64,000 nt of DNA from Palsa-504 sp963835775 (GTDB lineage: Bacteria; Actinomycetota; Actinomycetes; Streptosporangiales; Streptosporangiaceae): NCBI GenBank assembly GCA_963835775.1, contig CAWIHB010000023.1:3735-67734 (forward strand), given 5' to 3'. The translations under genes were made by a program, and so were the position numbers. Shown here piece after piece: positions 15,290 through 25,256 of the stretch (the first letter of the stretch is position 1; each line of letters opens with the position of its first letter). The notes below the pieces were generated by a model. The model ran no database searches and was not told the DNA's origin. It saw nothing but the letters and a program-made list of their open reading frames with translations.

Positions 15290-16609
15290 CTAGGTGACCG
15301 GCTCAGGCGCGGTGAGCTCAGCCGGCCTGCGGCCGGCCAGCGAGATGAGCAGCCAGAGCACCATGGCGGCGGGGTAGATGAAGTAGCCGAACCGGGTCGA
15401 CGGCGCGAGTATGAACATGGCCGACAGGCCGAGGACCAGCCGCACCGTGGCCGCGGGCACGTCCCGGGGCGGCCGGATGACCAGTGAGGTGGCGATGGCC
15501 AGCCCGGAACCGATGAGCGCGATGACCACGATGGTGTGGCCCAGGGGGCCGGTCTGGGCCAGCACGTGGCCGAGCAGCGGGCTGGCCGCCTGGGATTTGA
15601 CGTGGGCCAGGCCGAGCGGAAACAAGATCGTGTTCTTGACCAGCGAGCCGGGCCGCAGCACCGCGAACGGGCCGACGATGACGGCCACCACGGCCAGCGC
15701 CCAGGCGGTGAACCGCCAGGCCTCGTGCTGGCCGTCGCGCACGTAGAGCAGCGCGAACGCCACCACCAGAGCTGGCCAGGCGGTGGCCTTCATCGAGGAA
15801 GCGACGCCCAGGGCCAGCCCGCCGGCGACCGCGTTCGACTTCCCGGCCCGCCACAGCAGGGCGAACCCGAGGCACATGAACGCGACCATGGGCACGTCGG
15901 TGCCGCCCACGCACAGCTCGAAGGCGATGATCGGCGACGCGGTGAGCAGCAGCGCCCAGCGAAGGCAGTCCCGGGCCCCGGCGATCCGCAGCGCGCAGGC
16001 GAACACCACCACGAACACGATCCCGAACCAGACCCGGGGGTCGGTGAGCGGGCCATGGCCGAACAGCGCCTGCGGAATGCCGAATGCCGCCATCAGCGGC
16101 AGGTAGGGGTTGTAGGCGTTCGGGTTGGTGGTAGTGGCCAGCACCTTGGCGCTCCTGTACGGGGTGCCGTGCTTGATCAGCGTGGTGGCCGAGGTGGCTA
16201 CCACGCCGACCTCGGGCTCGCCGTGGCCGGTCCACACCATCCACACCAGCGGCACCAGGATGGCGCCGCAGATCATGGCGGCGAGCGCGATGTCCACCCC
16301 GGTGGTCGAACGGGACCGCCAGGCCATGACGGCCAGGGCGGCCACCGCGTAGGCGATCGCCGCCGAAGTGCCCCACAGCCGGTGCAGCGGGTCGGTGCTG
16401 AACAGCGCGACCCCGCCGCCGAACAGGGCGCAGGCCGCGAGCGCCGCGGCCAGCCAGATCCGGGGCGCGGTTACAACCGATTGCCATCCGTTGTACGCCA
16501 GGGCGGGCTCGCTGCCCCCGGCCCCCGTCGTTGGCGCGAGTACGCGAGCACCGCGACTCCACACCGGATATATCTTACGCCCCCGTCCGGCGTGTCCCCT
16601 GCGCACCAA
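15290..16609 (-). CDS. DUF2029/GT87-like polytopic membrane glycosyltransferase
   Basis: Up to 439 residues; the first roughly 45 (MVRRGHAGRGRKIYPVW...) may not be translated, and an internal start is possible. About ten membrane helices carry GT87-type features: a loop with TTTNPNAYNPYLPLMAAFG, then LLTASPIIAFELCVGGTDVP, and a conserved SSMKATAWPALVVAFAL helix. These enzymes use polyprenyl-phosphate mannose on the outer face. It neighbours other envelope glycan genes. The donor is inferred from family only. Confidence 0.72.
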   Translation of the reverse strand: MVRRGHAGRGRKIYPVWSRGARVLAPTTGAGGSEPALAYNGWQSVVTAPRIWLAAALAACALFGGGVALFSTDPLHRLWGTSAAIAYAVAALAVMAWRSRSTTGVDIALAAMICGAILVPLVWMVWTGHGEPEVGVVATSATTLIKHGTPYRSAKVLATTTNPNAYNPYLPLMAAFGIPQALFGHGPLTDPRVWFGIVFVVVFACALRIAGARDCLRWALLLTASPIIAFELCVGGTDVPMVAFMCLGFALLWRAGKSNAVAGGLALGVASSMKATAWPALVVAFALLYVRDGQHEAWRFTAWALAVVAVIVGPFAVLRPGSLVKNTILFPLGLAHVKSQAASPLLGHVLAQTGPLGHTIVVIALIGSGLAIATSLVIRPPRDVPAATVRLVLGLSAMFILAPSTRFGYFIYPAAMVLWLLISLAGRRPAELTAPEPVT

Positions 16610-16662
16610 GGCTGCCGTGGACCAGGTAGCAGGGATCAGCCGAACGGTCGCTCACCGCCGAG

Positions 16663-18393
16663 CTAAGGACTAGCTAAGGACTTCAGCCAGGCGGACAGGA
16701 AGTCCCAGCCGGCCAGCAGCCACAGGTAGGCGGCCAGCAGCGCGTAGCCCAACGGCACGAAGCCGGCTACGGCGGCCAGCCCGGCCAGCAGCATCCGCCC
16801 GTCCCAGCCCAGGCCGAAGCGATCCTGGCGGACCCCCAGGCCGGACCGGGCCCGGTAGGCCAGGTCCATGTGCCGCAGCACCACCGCGGCCAGCACGGCG
16901 AACACGACCGGCAGCCAGACGTGCCGGGAGAACCCGAGGGCGGCCAGGAAGACGCCCTCGCCGGTGAGCAGCAGCGGCGGCACCAGCCAGTCCAGCCGCC
17001 CGTCGTGCGGGTGGCGGGACCCGAGGCCGGCGAGCAGCATGGCCATGACCGGGGCGAGGATCAGGATGCCGGGCAGGTTGGCCAGCCCGAGCAGAGCCAG
17101 GTCGCACGTGACCAGCAGCCCGACCAGCAGGGGCGGCAGCGGCGGCAGCAGGCCCCGGCCGGCCCGGCCCAGCCTGCGGGCCACCGCACCGTCGCCCCGG
17201 TAGGCGGCCAGAGCGTCGCCGACGCTGGCCAGGCCCGCGCTGGCCATCAGCCCGACCAGCAGGTAGCCTGCGGCCACGGCGCTCCACGCGAGCAGGACAT
17301 CGAAGGTCAGCCGGGGCCCGAAGCAGACGGCGGTGATGGCGATCACCGCGTAGCGCTCGCCGGCCGGCAGGGTGATCATCTGGCCGGGCAGACGCCGGGC
17401 CGGGCGGGGGAACATGCGGCCCGAGGCCCGGGCCGCACCCTCGTAGCACAGTTCGGCCAGCCGGCGGGCACCCAGCAGGAGCAGCGCGGCCACGGCCAGC
17501 CGCCACACGCCGGGCTGCCCGGCGCCGCCGAAGCTGGCCACGGCGCTGTGCCGCAGCGCGCCGCCGAAGATCCCGTTCAGCCCGGCGGGATGGCCGGGGA
17601 CGATCAGGCCGGCGCTGACGGCCAGGGCCGCGTAGACGGCGAACTCGGTCACCAGCCCGGACGCCGCGGCGAGCCAGTCGGCGGCGGGCTTGATCGGGCC
17701 GACCGCGGCCAGCTGGGCGCCGGACCGTCCGGCCGTGAACGCGGCGAGCAGGATCAGGATGGCCAGCAGCCGCGCCTTCACGGTGGGCTCGGAGAACCAC
17801 ACGGCCGACAGCAGGCCCAGGCCGAGTGAGATCCCGGCCAGCGCGGCCGGGGTCAGGTCGCGCGTGGCCGCCCAGCGGGCCACGTCCCGGGCGGCGGGGT
17901 CGATGAGCGCCGCGATCACGCCGTCGCCGTCGGGCCCGGCGTCCAGCACCCGGACCCGGACGCCGGCCCGGGTGAGCTCGCCCAGCAGCGCCGCGACCGC
18001 GGCCGGGGCCGCCTGGGTGGCCGCGAGCAATTCCGCCGCGCCGGCCAGCGCGGCCAGGTCGTCGGTGTCAACCACGAGGGCGCCGCCGGCGGCCCGAGCC
18101 TGGGGACGTTGCTGGTCCGCGTCGTCGGGTGCGGGCCGCGGGTCAGGGGCCCGGGCGCCGGTGAACGCGGCGGTGCCGGCCGCGCCGAGCAGCCGGGCCA
18201 GGATGCTCTCGGGAATGGTGTCGTCTCCGACGCAGATGAGCATGCGCTCGCGGGCGGCCCGGGCCGCAGCGGCGATGGTCAGCAGGCCCGGCCCGGTCTG
18301 TTCGGCCGCGTCGACCCGGCCTATGCCCAGGGCGGCCAGCTGGCCGCGCAGCCCGGCGTCCGCCTCGGCCGCCAGCACCAGCGCCACCGTCAT
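16663..18393 (-). CDS. DUF5941-domain integral membrane protein
   Basis: 576 residues from ATG 18393, which has GGGAGGAC upstream; an upstream frame extension is less likely. The N-terminal cytoplasmic domain resembles a degenerate nucleotidyltransferase half (VALVLAAEADAGLRGQLAAL, then MLICVGDDTIPESILARLL). The C-terminal part has CDP-alcohol-phosphotransferase-like and DUF5941 membrane helices (ITAVCFGPRLTFDVLLAWSA). In many actinomycetes it is paired with an IspD/TarI cytidylyltransferase, as here (divergent, 167 bp apart). A role in making a CDP-polyol-based envelope component is inference. Confidence 0.72.
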   Translation of the reverse strand: MTVALVLAAEADAGLRGQLAALGIGRVDAAEQTGPGLLTIAAAARAARERMLICVGDDTIPESILARLLGAAGTAAFTGARAPDPRPAPDDADQQRPQARAAGGALVVDTDDLAALAGAAELLAATQAAPAAVAALLGELTRAGVRVRVLDAGPDGDGVIAALIDPAARDVARWAATRDLTPAALAGISLGLGLLSAVWFSEPTVKARLLAILILLAAFTAGRSGAQLAAVGPIKPAADWLAAASGLVTEFAVYAALAVSAGLIVPGHPAGLNGIFGGALRHSAVASFGGAGQPGVWRLAVAALLLLGARRLAELCYEGAARASGRMFPRPARRLPGQMITLPAGERYAVIAITAVCFGPRLTFDVLLAWSAVAAGYLLVGLMASAGLASVGDALAAYRGDGAVARRLGRAGRGLLPPLPPLLVGLLVTCDLALLGLANLPGILILAPVMAMLLAGLGSRHPHDGRLDWLVPPLLLTGEGVFLAALGFSRHVWLPVVFAVLAAVVLRHMDLAYRARSGLGVRQDRFGLGWDGRMLLAGLAAVAGFVPLGYALLAAYLWLLAGWDFLSAWLKSLASP

Positions 18394-18546
18394 GCATGTC
18401 CTCCCAGCGGCGCGCGCCGCCGTGTCATTACACAATGTAGTCGACGGTTTGCCCGGCGGCCTGGACGGACACGCCGGCGCTGCTCAGCGCATACCCGTCC
18501 CGCGCTCGGCGAAAACGGCGGTAATGGCCCCCGGCTGCTTATGGGT

Positions 18547-18552
18547 TAGAGT
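18547..18552 (+). promoter_or_regulatory. -10 box TAGAGT for the cytidylyltransferase gene
   Basis: TAGAGT ends 7 nt before ATG 18560 with no Shine-Dalgarno sequence, matching the leaderless pattern. Confidence 0.5.
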
Positions 18553-18559
18553 CCGGCTC

Positions 18560-19282
18560 ATGCGGATGGTGGCGGTCGTGCTGGGCGGCGGCACGGGGCA
18601 GCGCATCGGCGCGGCCCTGCCGAAGCAGCTGCTGAGGCTGGAAGGCCGGACGCTGATCGAGCACTGCGTGGCCGCGTTCGAGCAGGCGCCGGGCGTCGAC
18701 GAGATCGTCGTGGTCATGGCTCGCGGGTACGTCGAGGAGGTCAGGACGCTGCTGGCCGACGGGGGCTACGGCAAGGTCACCGGGGTCATCGAGGGCGGCG
18801 TGACCCGCGCCGACTCGACCCGGGTAGCGCTGGCCGCCATCGCCGGGACCGCCGACGATCCCGGTGCGGCCGGGGTGCTGCTGCACGATGCCGCCCGGCC
18901 GTTTGTCGATCAGCGGATCATCGCCGACTGCGTGGCCGCGCTGGATCGGCACGAAGCGGCCGGAGTGGCCGTGCCGACGTCCGACACCATCGTGGTCACC
19001 GACAACGGCGTGATGCACTCGATGCCGCGCCGGGAGACGCTGTTCCGTTGCCAGACCCCGCAGTGCTTCCGGCTGCCGGTGATCGCCAGGGCCCACGAGC
19101 TGGCCGCCGCCGATCCCGGCTTCGCGCCCACCGACGACTGCGGGGTAGTGCTGCGCTACCTGCCCGGCGTCAAGGTGCACCTCGTCCAGGGCAGCGAGCG
19201 TAACATCAAGATCACCTATCCGCAGGACCTGGCCGTGGCGGAAACGCTGCTCGCGGGGATGCCGCCGCCCGCCGCCGGCTAG
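18560..19282 (+). CDS. IspD/TarI-family cytidylyltransferase
   Basis: 240 residues from ATG 18560. The CTP-binding loop VVLGGGTGQRIGAALPKQLL, the LLHDAARPFVD motif and APTDDCGVVLRYL define the IspD/TarI family. IspD makes CDP-methylerythritol for isoprenoids; TarI makes CDP-ribitol for teichoic-type polymers. The GGGTGQR loop instead of AAGxGxR, and pairing with DUF5941 and glycosyltransferases, make a TarI-like or other polyol role as likely as IspD, so no gene symbol is given. Confidence 0.82.
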   Translation: MRMVAVVLGGGTGQRIGAALPKQLLRLEGRTLIEHCVAAFEQAPGVDEIVVVMARGYVEEVRTLLADGGYGKVTGVIEGGVTRADSTRVALAAIAGTADDPGAAGVLLHDAARPFVDQRIIADCVAALDRHEAAGVAVPTSDTIVVTDNGVMHSMPRRETLFRCQTPQCFRLPVIARAHELAAADPGFAPTDDCGVVLRYLPGVKVHLVQGSERNIKITYPQDLAVAETLLAGMPPPAAG

Positions 19283-19321
19283 CTGCCGGGGAACCTTAAG
19301 GCGGCCTGTTTCGCTAGTCAG

Positions 19322-21192
19322 GTGATGGAGCAGTCGGTGGTGGACAGAAGCTGGCGCGGCGTGTCCGAACGCGCGTGGCTACGCTGGCTGGCCCTGGCGG
19401 CGATCGCGGCCCTGGCGGGCCTGTTGTACGCCTGGGCCATAGGCCAGGAGCCGCTCGAGTACTACTACGCCGCGGCTGACCGCAGCATGTCCTCCAGCTG
19501 GCACGACTTCATCTTCGGCGCCTTCGACCCGGCGGGCACCATCACCCTGGACAAGCTGCCGGGGGCGTTCTGGTTCCAGGCGCTTTCGGTGCGGGCGTTC
19601 GGCCTGCACGTCTGGGCGATCGTCCTGCCGCAGGTCATCGAGGGCATCCTCACGGTGCTGGTGCTCTACCGGGCGGTGCGGCGGCTGGCCGGCCCGGCCG
19701 CCGGCCTGATCGCCGCGCTGGTCCTGGCGGTCAGCCCGGCCACGGTGGCGCTGGACCGCGAGAACATCTCCGACTCGCTGCTGATCTTGCTGCTGGTGCT
19801 GGCCGCCAACGCGGTCTCGGCGGCTATCGCCGGGCGGCAGACTGGTCACCCCAGCCGGACCTGGGGCCGGCGATCCTGGCCGGCGTGTGGGTGGGTCTGG
19901 CGTTCCAGGCCAAGGAGATCGAGGCGTGGATGGTGCTGCCCGCGCTGGGCCTGGCCTACCTGCTGTCCGGGCCCGGCTCGGCGGGGCGGCGGGCCGCCCA
20001 GCTCGCGGTCGCCGGTGCGGTCGTGGCGCTGGTGTCGGTGTCCTGGATGACCGCCGTGTCGCTGGTCCCCGCCGCGGACCGGCCCTACGTCGACGGCAGC
20101 CACGACAATTCCGCCTTCGCGCAGGTCTTCACCTATAACGGGTTCGGCAGGTTCGGCGACCAGACCCCGCAGCAGGTCCAGGCCGCACAGCTGGATCCGG
20201 GCGCCGCGTTCCCGGTTCCGCCGCGCACCGCCGACCGCCTGCTGCGCGGCGGCCTGGGCCGCGACGCCGGCTGGCTGACCCCGGCCGCCGCCCTGGTCGC
20301 GGCGTGGGGTATCGCCAGCCGCCGCCGGGAGCCGCGCGGTGACCCGCTCCGGGCCTGCTTCATCTTGTGGGGCGGCTGGCTGGTGACCTTTTTCGTGGTT
20401 TTCTCCGTGATCACCACGCTCCAGCCCTATTACACCGCGGCGCTGAGCCCGGCGGCCGCCGCCATCATCGGGGCCGGCCTTGTCGCGGCCGCCGCACCGG
20501 AGCGGGCCCCGGTCAGCCGGACGATCGGCCTGGCGGTCATCGTCGCGGGCACGGCCGCCTACGCGGCCTGGCTGGTGTCCTCCTCGGCCCGCGCGCCGGG
20601 CTGGCTGGTCCCGGCCGTCATCGCCGTCGGCGTCATCGCGACCGGCCTTATCATCTGGTCGCTGGCGGGCCGCCGCGCCATCCCGTTCACGGCGGCCCTG
20701 GCCGCGGGCCTGGTCGCCGTGGCGCTGGCGCCCGCCGTCGCGTCGGTCAGCCTGGCGGCTTACGGCCAGGGCGCCTTCGACACCCCGTTCGAGTCGGCCC
20801 GGGCGCAGGAGGTGGTGGCGGACAACACCGGGAAGGAGGCGATCATCCACGACGGTGCCTTCATCGCCAATCTGGAGGGCGCCCAGAACGGGGCCCCCTA
20901 CGTGATGGCGGCGCAGAGCATCGCACTGCCGGCCCTGGTCATCTACGACACCGGCCTCGAGGCACTGCCCATCGGCGGCTACGACGGCACCACTCCGTCG
21001 CCGACCCTGGCCCAGCTGCAGGCCGACATCCGGCGGGGCCTGTTCCATCTCGTCTGGGTCGCTTCCGGCACCGACCCCCAGCTGCGGTGGATCATCGGCC
21101 ACTGCCATCAGCTGTCGAAACGGTACTTCTTCTGCACGCCCCCGCCGCGGGCTCAGATTATCGGCGTGCCTAGCGCCGTGCCGCCTGCTTGA
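19322..21192 (+). pseudogene. GT39/ArnT-like membrane glycosyltransferase, single frameshift
   Basis: Two overlapping frames make one protein. The 5' frame starts at GTG 19322 or ATG 19325 and runs WLALAAIAALAGLLYAWAIG, YYYAAADRSMSSSWHDFIFG, LDKLPGAFWFQALSVRAFGL. The 3' frame continues GPAILAGVWVGLAFQAKEIE to the stop at 21192. Continuity is restored if one base is added near 19830-19870 (GCCGGGCGG stretch). The GT39 loop with LDKLP, the ENISDSLLILLLVL helix and the C-terminal extracytoplasmic domain are all intact. It would transfer sugar from a lipid carrier. The shift may be real or an assembly error. The 3' end overlaps the convergent aminotransferase by 23 nt. Confidence 0.78.
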
Positions 21193-22543
21193 TCAGCGTC
21201 CGGCCGAACTCCCAGATCAGGCCGCTGCCCTTGCTGGCATCCTCGAGCACCTCACCGAGCGCCTCGGTGAACAGCTTGACCTCGCCCTCGCCGATCATCA
21301 GCGGCGGGATCAGCTTGATCACTTCCATGTGGTCGCCGGAGACCTGGGTCAGGATGCGGTGCCGCTGGAACAGCGCCACGACCACCATCTGGGCGAACAG
21401 GCCGACCCGGGCCTTCTGCAGCATGTTCCAGCTGGTCCGGGCGCGCAGCGCGGAGGGCTTGTCGAATTCCAGGCCGATCATCAGGCCGCGGCCGCGGACG
21501 TCGGCAAGCACGTCGTAGCGTTCGGCCAGGGCCAGCAGGCCGGCCCGCAGGGCTTCCCCGGTCCGGGCCGCGTTCTGCACCAGGCCCTCGTCCTCGATCA
21601 CGGCCAGCGAGGCCAGGCCGGCGGTCATGGCCAGCACGCCGCCCTTGAACGTGGTGCTGTGCACCATGACCCGGTCCATCGAGGAGTAGACCTTCTCGAA
21701 CACCCAGCCCTTGGCCAGCATCGCGCCGACCGGCACGAACCCGCCGGACAGCGCCTTGGCCACGGTCACGATGTCCGGCACCACGTCCTCGTGCTGGTAG
21801 GCGAAGAACTTGCCGGACCGGCCCAGGCCGCTCTGCACCTCGTCGCAGATGAGCAGCGCGCCCTGGGCGTGCAGCAGCTCGGCCGCGGCGGTCAGGAAGC
21901 CGTCCGGCGGCAGGTGCACGCCCTTGCCCTGGATCGGCTCGATGATCAGCGCGGCGACGTCGCCCCGGCGCAGTTCAGCGGCCAGCGCGTCCAGGTCGCC
22001 GAGCGGGATCGGGGCATCCGGCAGCAGCGGGTCGAACCCGCGGCGGAACTCGGCCGAGCCGTTGACCGACAGCGATCCGGTGGTGAGCCCGTGAAAGGCG
22101 TGGTCGCAGTAGAGGATCCGGCCGCGGCCGGTGGCGTAGCGGGCGAACTTCAGCGCGGACTCCACCGCTTCGGTGCCGCTGTTGCAGAAGAACACCCGGT
22201 CCAGGCCGGGCGCCTTGGCCAGCAGCCGCTCCGCCAGCAGCCCGGGCAGCGGCCCGCAGTCGAACTGGGTCCAGTCGGCCAGCTGGGCGTCCAGGGCGTC
22301 GTGCAGCGCCTGGCGGATCACCGGGTGGTTGCGCCCGGCCGCGAAGACGCCGAACCCGGCCAGGAAGTCGGCGTAGGAGTTGCCGTCGGAGTCGTACAGG
22401 TAGGCGCCCTCGGCCCGCTCGTAGACCTTGTCGAAGCCGATGGCGTGCAGCACCCGGGGCTGCTGGGGGTTCAGGTACCGGCCGTACAGCTCGTAGCCGT
22501 CAGTACGGTGGGCGGCGAGCAGCCCCTGCAGATCGAAGTCCAT
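21170..22543 (-). CDS. Class III aminotransferase (PLP-dependent)
   Basis: 457 residues with ordinary family length. The PLP site is complete: GTEAVESALKFAR (phosphate loop), LLICDEVQSGLGRSG (Asp234) and Lys263 in TVAKALSGGFVPVGAM. The C-terminal KLIPPLMIGEGEVK fits the ornithine/acetylornithine aminotransferase fold. The substrate is not clear. The gene lies 3 nt downstream of an ExoA-like GT2 gene on the same strand, so a linked step such as amino-sugar or amino-acid decoration of a glycan is possible inference. Confidence 0.88.
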   Translation of the reverse strand: MDFDLQGLLAAHRTDGYELYGRYLNPQQPRVLHAIGFDKVYERAEGAYLYDSDGNSYADFLAGFGVFAAGRNHPVIRQALHDALDAQLADWTQFDCGPLPGLLAERLLAKAPGLDRVFFCNSGTEAVESALKFARYATGRGRILYCDHAFHGLTTGSLSVNGSAEFRRGFDPLLPDAPIPLGDLDALAAELRRGDVAALIIEPIQGKGVHLPPDGFLTAAAELLHAQGALLICDEVQSGLGRSGKFFAYQHEDVVPDIVTVAKALSGGFVPVGAMLAKGWVFEKVYSSMDRVMVHSTTFKGGVLAMTAGLASLAVIEDEGLVQNAARTGEALRAGLLALAERYDVLADVRGRGLMIGLEFDKPSALRARTSWNMLQKARVGLFAQMVVVALFQRHRILTQVSGDHMEVIKLIPPLMIGEGEVKLFTEALGEVLEDASKGSGLIWEFGRTLIKQAARR

Positions 22544-22546
22544 GGT

Positions 22547-23644
22547 TCATTGTCGCGCATCGGCCCTGCTGCTCGGCGGCGTGTGGGGCTGGGCCGAACG
22601 GGCCGTGGTGCTGGCGGCCGGGCTCCGGTGCAGCCCTCGCAGGCTGGTCAGGAACCCGGCCCCCCAGCACATGTGCATGACGGCCAGGACCAGCGGCAGC
22701 TGAGCACGCACGCTGGCCGTTTGGTCCCTGGACAGGGCCAGGCTTACCGCGGTGATGCCGGCCAGGTAGGTCAGCGGGACGACCAGCCCGGCGGCCAGCC
22801 AGCTCATCGCGGCGGGCGCGCCGGCGGCCAGGCCCGCCAGGCCCGCCAGACCCGTGACCAGGCCGAGGGTGACCAGGGCGGCCGCGACCGGCGGGGCCAG
22901 GTAGCGGAAGCTGGCCGTCTCCGGGTGCTCGCGCACGATGACCCGCCGCCAGCGGCCGTAGTGGAAGTACTGCGCGCCGAGCGCGCGCAGGCTGGCCCGG
23001 GGCCGGTAGGTGACCTGCAGCTCGGGGCTGAACCAGACCAGGCCGCCGTGGGCCCGGATCCGGTAGTTCAGCTCCCAGTCCTCGGCGCGGAGCATCTCCT
23101 CGTCCCAGCCCCCGGCCTGCTCGATCGCCTCGCGGCGGTAGACGCCCAGGTAGACGGTGTCCGCCGGGCCGGCCTGGCCGCCGGTGTGCCAGCCTGCCGA
23201 GCCGACCCCGGCCGCCGACGTCATCCCCCAGGCCACGGCCTGCTGGAACGAGGTCTCGCCCTCGGCGGCCATGACACCGCCGACGTCGGCCGCGCCGGTC
23301 TGGGTCAGGATGTCGATGGCCAGCTTGAGGTAGCCGGCCGGGAACAGGGCGTGCCCGTCGATCCGGGCGATGACCTGGTGCCGTGCGGCCGCGACGGCGA
23401 GGTTGAGGGCGGCCGGGATCTTCCCGGCCGGATTGGCCACCACCGTGATCCTCGGTTCCGCGGCGGCCAGGTCGCGGGCGATCTGCTCGGTCCGGTCGGC
23501 CGACGGGCCGACCGCGAGCACCAGCTCGAGCGGTCCCGGGTAATCCTGGCCCAGGACGTGCCGCACAGACTCCGCCAGGTGCCGTTCCTCGTTCCTGACC
23601 GGCATCACGACGGACACAGGTGTGTATTCCATAACGCTGGTCAC
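22547..23644 (-). CDS. Glycosyltransferase family 2, ExoA-like, with C-terminal membrane helices
   Basis: 365 residues from GTG 23644; an ATG at 23632 is equally plausible. The GT-A domain reads VSVVMPVRNEERHLAESVRH, then VVANPAGKIPAALNLAVAAA, ARIDGHALFPAGYL (metal-binding DGH in place of DxD) and EEMLRAEDWELNYRIR. Three to four membrane helices follow, as in succinoglycan ExoA. The C-terminal tail (HRSPAASTTARSAQPHTPP) is encoded by the dispersed 18-bp motif. It is coupled with the aminotransferase. Confidence 0.85.
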   Translation of the reverse strand: MTSVMEYTPVSVVMPVRNEERHLAESVRHVLGQDYPGPLELVLAVGPSADRTEQIARDLAAAEPRITVVANPAGKIPAALNLAVAAARHQVIARIDGHALFPAGYLKLAIDILTQTGAADVGGVMAAEGETSFQQAVAWGMTSAAGVGSAGWHTGGQAGPADTVYLGVYRREAIEQAGGWDEEMLRAEDWELNYRIRAHGGLVWFSPELQVTYRPRASLRALGAQYFHYGRWRRVIVREHPETASFRYLAPPVAAALVTLGLVTGLAGLAGLAAGAPAAMSWLAAGLVVPLTYLAGITAVSLALSRDQTASVRAQLPLVLAVMHMCWGAGFLTSLRGLHRSPAASTTARSAQPHTPPSSRADARQ

Positions 23645-23693
23645 GGTACCGCAGCCAGCGTGCCGCCGGCGCCGTACCGCGCCGGCCCGGGGG

Positions 23694-24998
23694 TTACAGG
23701 CCTGAGTCCTCCAGCATCTCGGTGACCAGGGCGGCGATCTGGGACCGTTCGGAGCGGACCAGGGTGACGTGGGCGAACAGCGGATGGCCCTTGAGCTTCT
23801 CGATCACCGCGATCACGCCGTCGTGCCGGCCGACCCGCAGGTTGTCGCGCTGCGCGATGTCGTGGGTGAGCACCACCCGGGACCCGGCACCGATCCGGGA
23901 CAGCACGGTGAGCAGCACGCCGCGCTCCAGGGACTGTGCCTCGTCCACGATCACGAACGCGTCGTGCAGCGACCGGCCCCTGATGTGGGTCAGCGGCAGG
24001 ACTTCGAACATGTCCCTGGCCAGCACCTCGTCGATCACGTCCTGGGTAGTGACCGCGCTGAGGGTGTCGTAGACGGCCTGCGCCCAGGGGCTCATCTTGT
24101 CCGCTTCCGAGCCGGGCAGGTAGCCGAGTTCCTGGCCGCCGACCGCGTACAGCGGCCGGAACACGATCACCTTGCGGTGCTGGCGGCGCTCCATGACCGC
24201 CTCCAGGCCCGCGCACAGGGCCAGCGCCGACTTGCCGGTGCCGGCCCGGCCGCCGAGGGAGACGATGCCGATCTCAGGGTCGAGCAGCAGGTCGAGCGCG
24301 ACGCGCTGTTCGGCGCTGCGGCCCCGCAGGCCGAACGCCTCCCGGTCGCCCCGGACCAGCTGCACGGACTTGTCCGGCCGGACCCGGCCCAGGGCCGAGC
24401 CGTTGGCGGAGGTCAGCACCAGCCCGGTGTGGCACGGGAGTTCCCGGGCGGCCTCGCAGTCCAAGGTGCCACTGTCGTATAGCTGCTCGATGTCGCCGCT
24501 GCTCAGCTCCAGCTCCGTCATTCCGGTCCAGCCCGAGTCCACGGGCAGCTCGGCCCGGTACTCCTGGGCGGCCAGCCCGACCGAGGCGGCCTTGACCCGC
24601 AGCGGCAGGTCCTTGCTGACCAGGACGACTTCCTCACCCTCGGCGGCCAGGCTGCAGGCCACCGACAGGATGCGGGAATCGTTGTCCCCGAGCCGGAACC
24701 CGGCGGGCAGCACGGAGGGGTCGGAATGATTGAGTTCCACCCTGACCGTGCCGCCAAGCGTGCCGACCGGCAGCTCCGCGTCCAGCCTGCCGTGCTCGAC
24801 GCGCATGTCGTCGAGCATCCGCAGGGCCTGGCGGGCGAAGTAGCCGAGTTCGGGATGGTGCCGCTTGGCTTCCAGTTCGGTGACGACCACGACCGGCAGA
24901 ACCACCTTGTGCTCATCGAAACGTGCGATGGCGGCCGGGTCGGCGAGCAGGACGCTGGTGTCGAGTACATACGAACGGCGACCTTGAGAATTGACCAC
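23694..24998 (-). CDS. PIN-domain plus PhoH ATPase (PhoH2-type RNA helicase/ribonuclease)
   Basis: 434 residues from GTG 24998, with GGGAG about 6 nt upstream. The N-terminal PIN nuclease domain (RSYVLDTSVLLADPAAIARF, with acidic residues Asp13, TELEAKRHH and DNDSRILSV) is fused to a PhoH P-loop ATPase (Walker A GRAGTGKSALAL, FVIVDEAQSL, then VLTHDIAQRDN). Mycobacterial PhoH2 unwinds and cleaves RNA in a sequence-dependent manner and is partnered by an upstream antitoxin-like PhoAT. No overlapping upstream ORF is evident here. Confidence 0.9.
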   Translation of the reverse strand: MVNSQGRRSYVLDTSVLLADPAAIARFDEHKVVLPVVVVTELEAKRHHPELGYFARQALRMLDDMRVEHGRLDAELPVGTLGGTVRVELNHSDPSVLPAGFRLGDNDSRILSVACSLAAEGEEVVLVSKDLPLRVKAASVGLAAQEYRAELPVDSGWTGMTELELSSGDIEQLYDSGTLDCEAARELPCHTGLVLTSANGSALGRVRPDKSVQLVRGDREAFGLRGRSAEQRVALDLLLDPEIGIVSLGGRAGTGKSALALCAGLEAVMERRQHRKVIVFRPLYAVGGQELGYLPGSEADKMSPWAQAVYDTLSAVTTQDVIDEVLARDMFEVLPLTHIRGRSLHDAFVIVDEAQSLERGVLLTVLSRIGAGSRVVLTHDIAQRDNLRVGRHDGVIAVIEKLKGHPLFAHVTLVRSERSQIAALVTEMLEDSGL

Positions 24999-25256
24999 GC
25001 AGACTCCCTTGGGCGCCGGGGCCAGCCCGGCACCTCGACAGGACACAGACGTGTCGGACGGGCCGGGACTGGCCCCCGAAGGGCCGCGCCGGCCCTTCTT
25101 TCGTCTCGCCTGCGCGCAGAGCGCGAAGCCTAGAGATCGAGGGCCCTCCCGGAGGACGGCACCGCGCCGTCCCACCATTTATGAAGGTACCCGCCCTGGT
25201 GTTTCGGCAAAAGCACCGGCAGGTTACTAACCCGTGTCCCGTATTCAACCCGCGGG

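Noticed and set aside
21329..23725. 798-codon plus-strand frame over the aminotransferase and GT2 genes
   Set aside because: It is the antisense of two genes with clear catalytic motifs; Gly/Gln/Arg-rich low-complexity translation is typical of a shadow.
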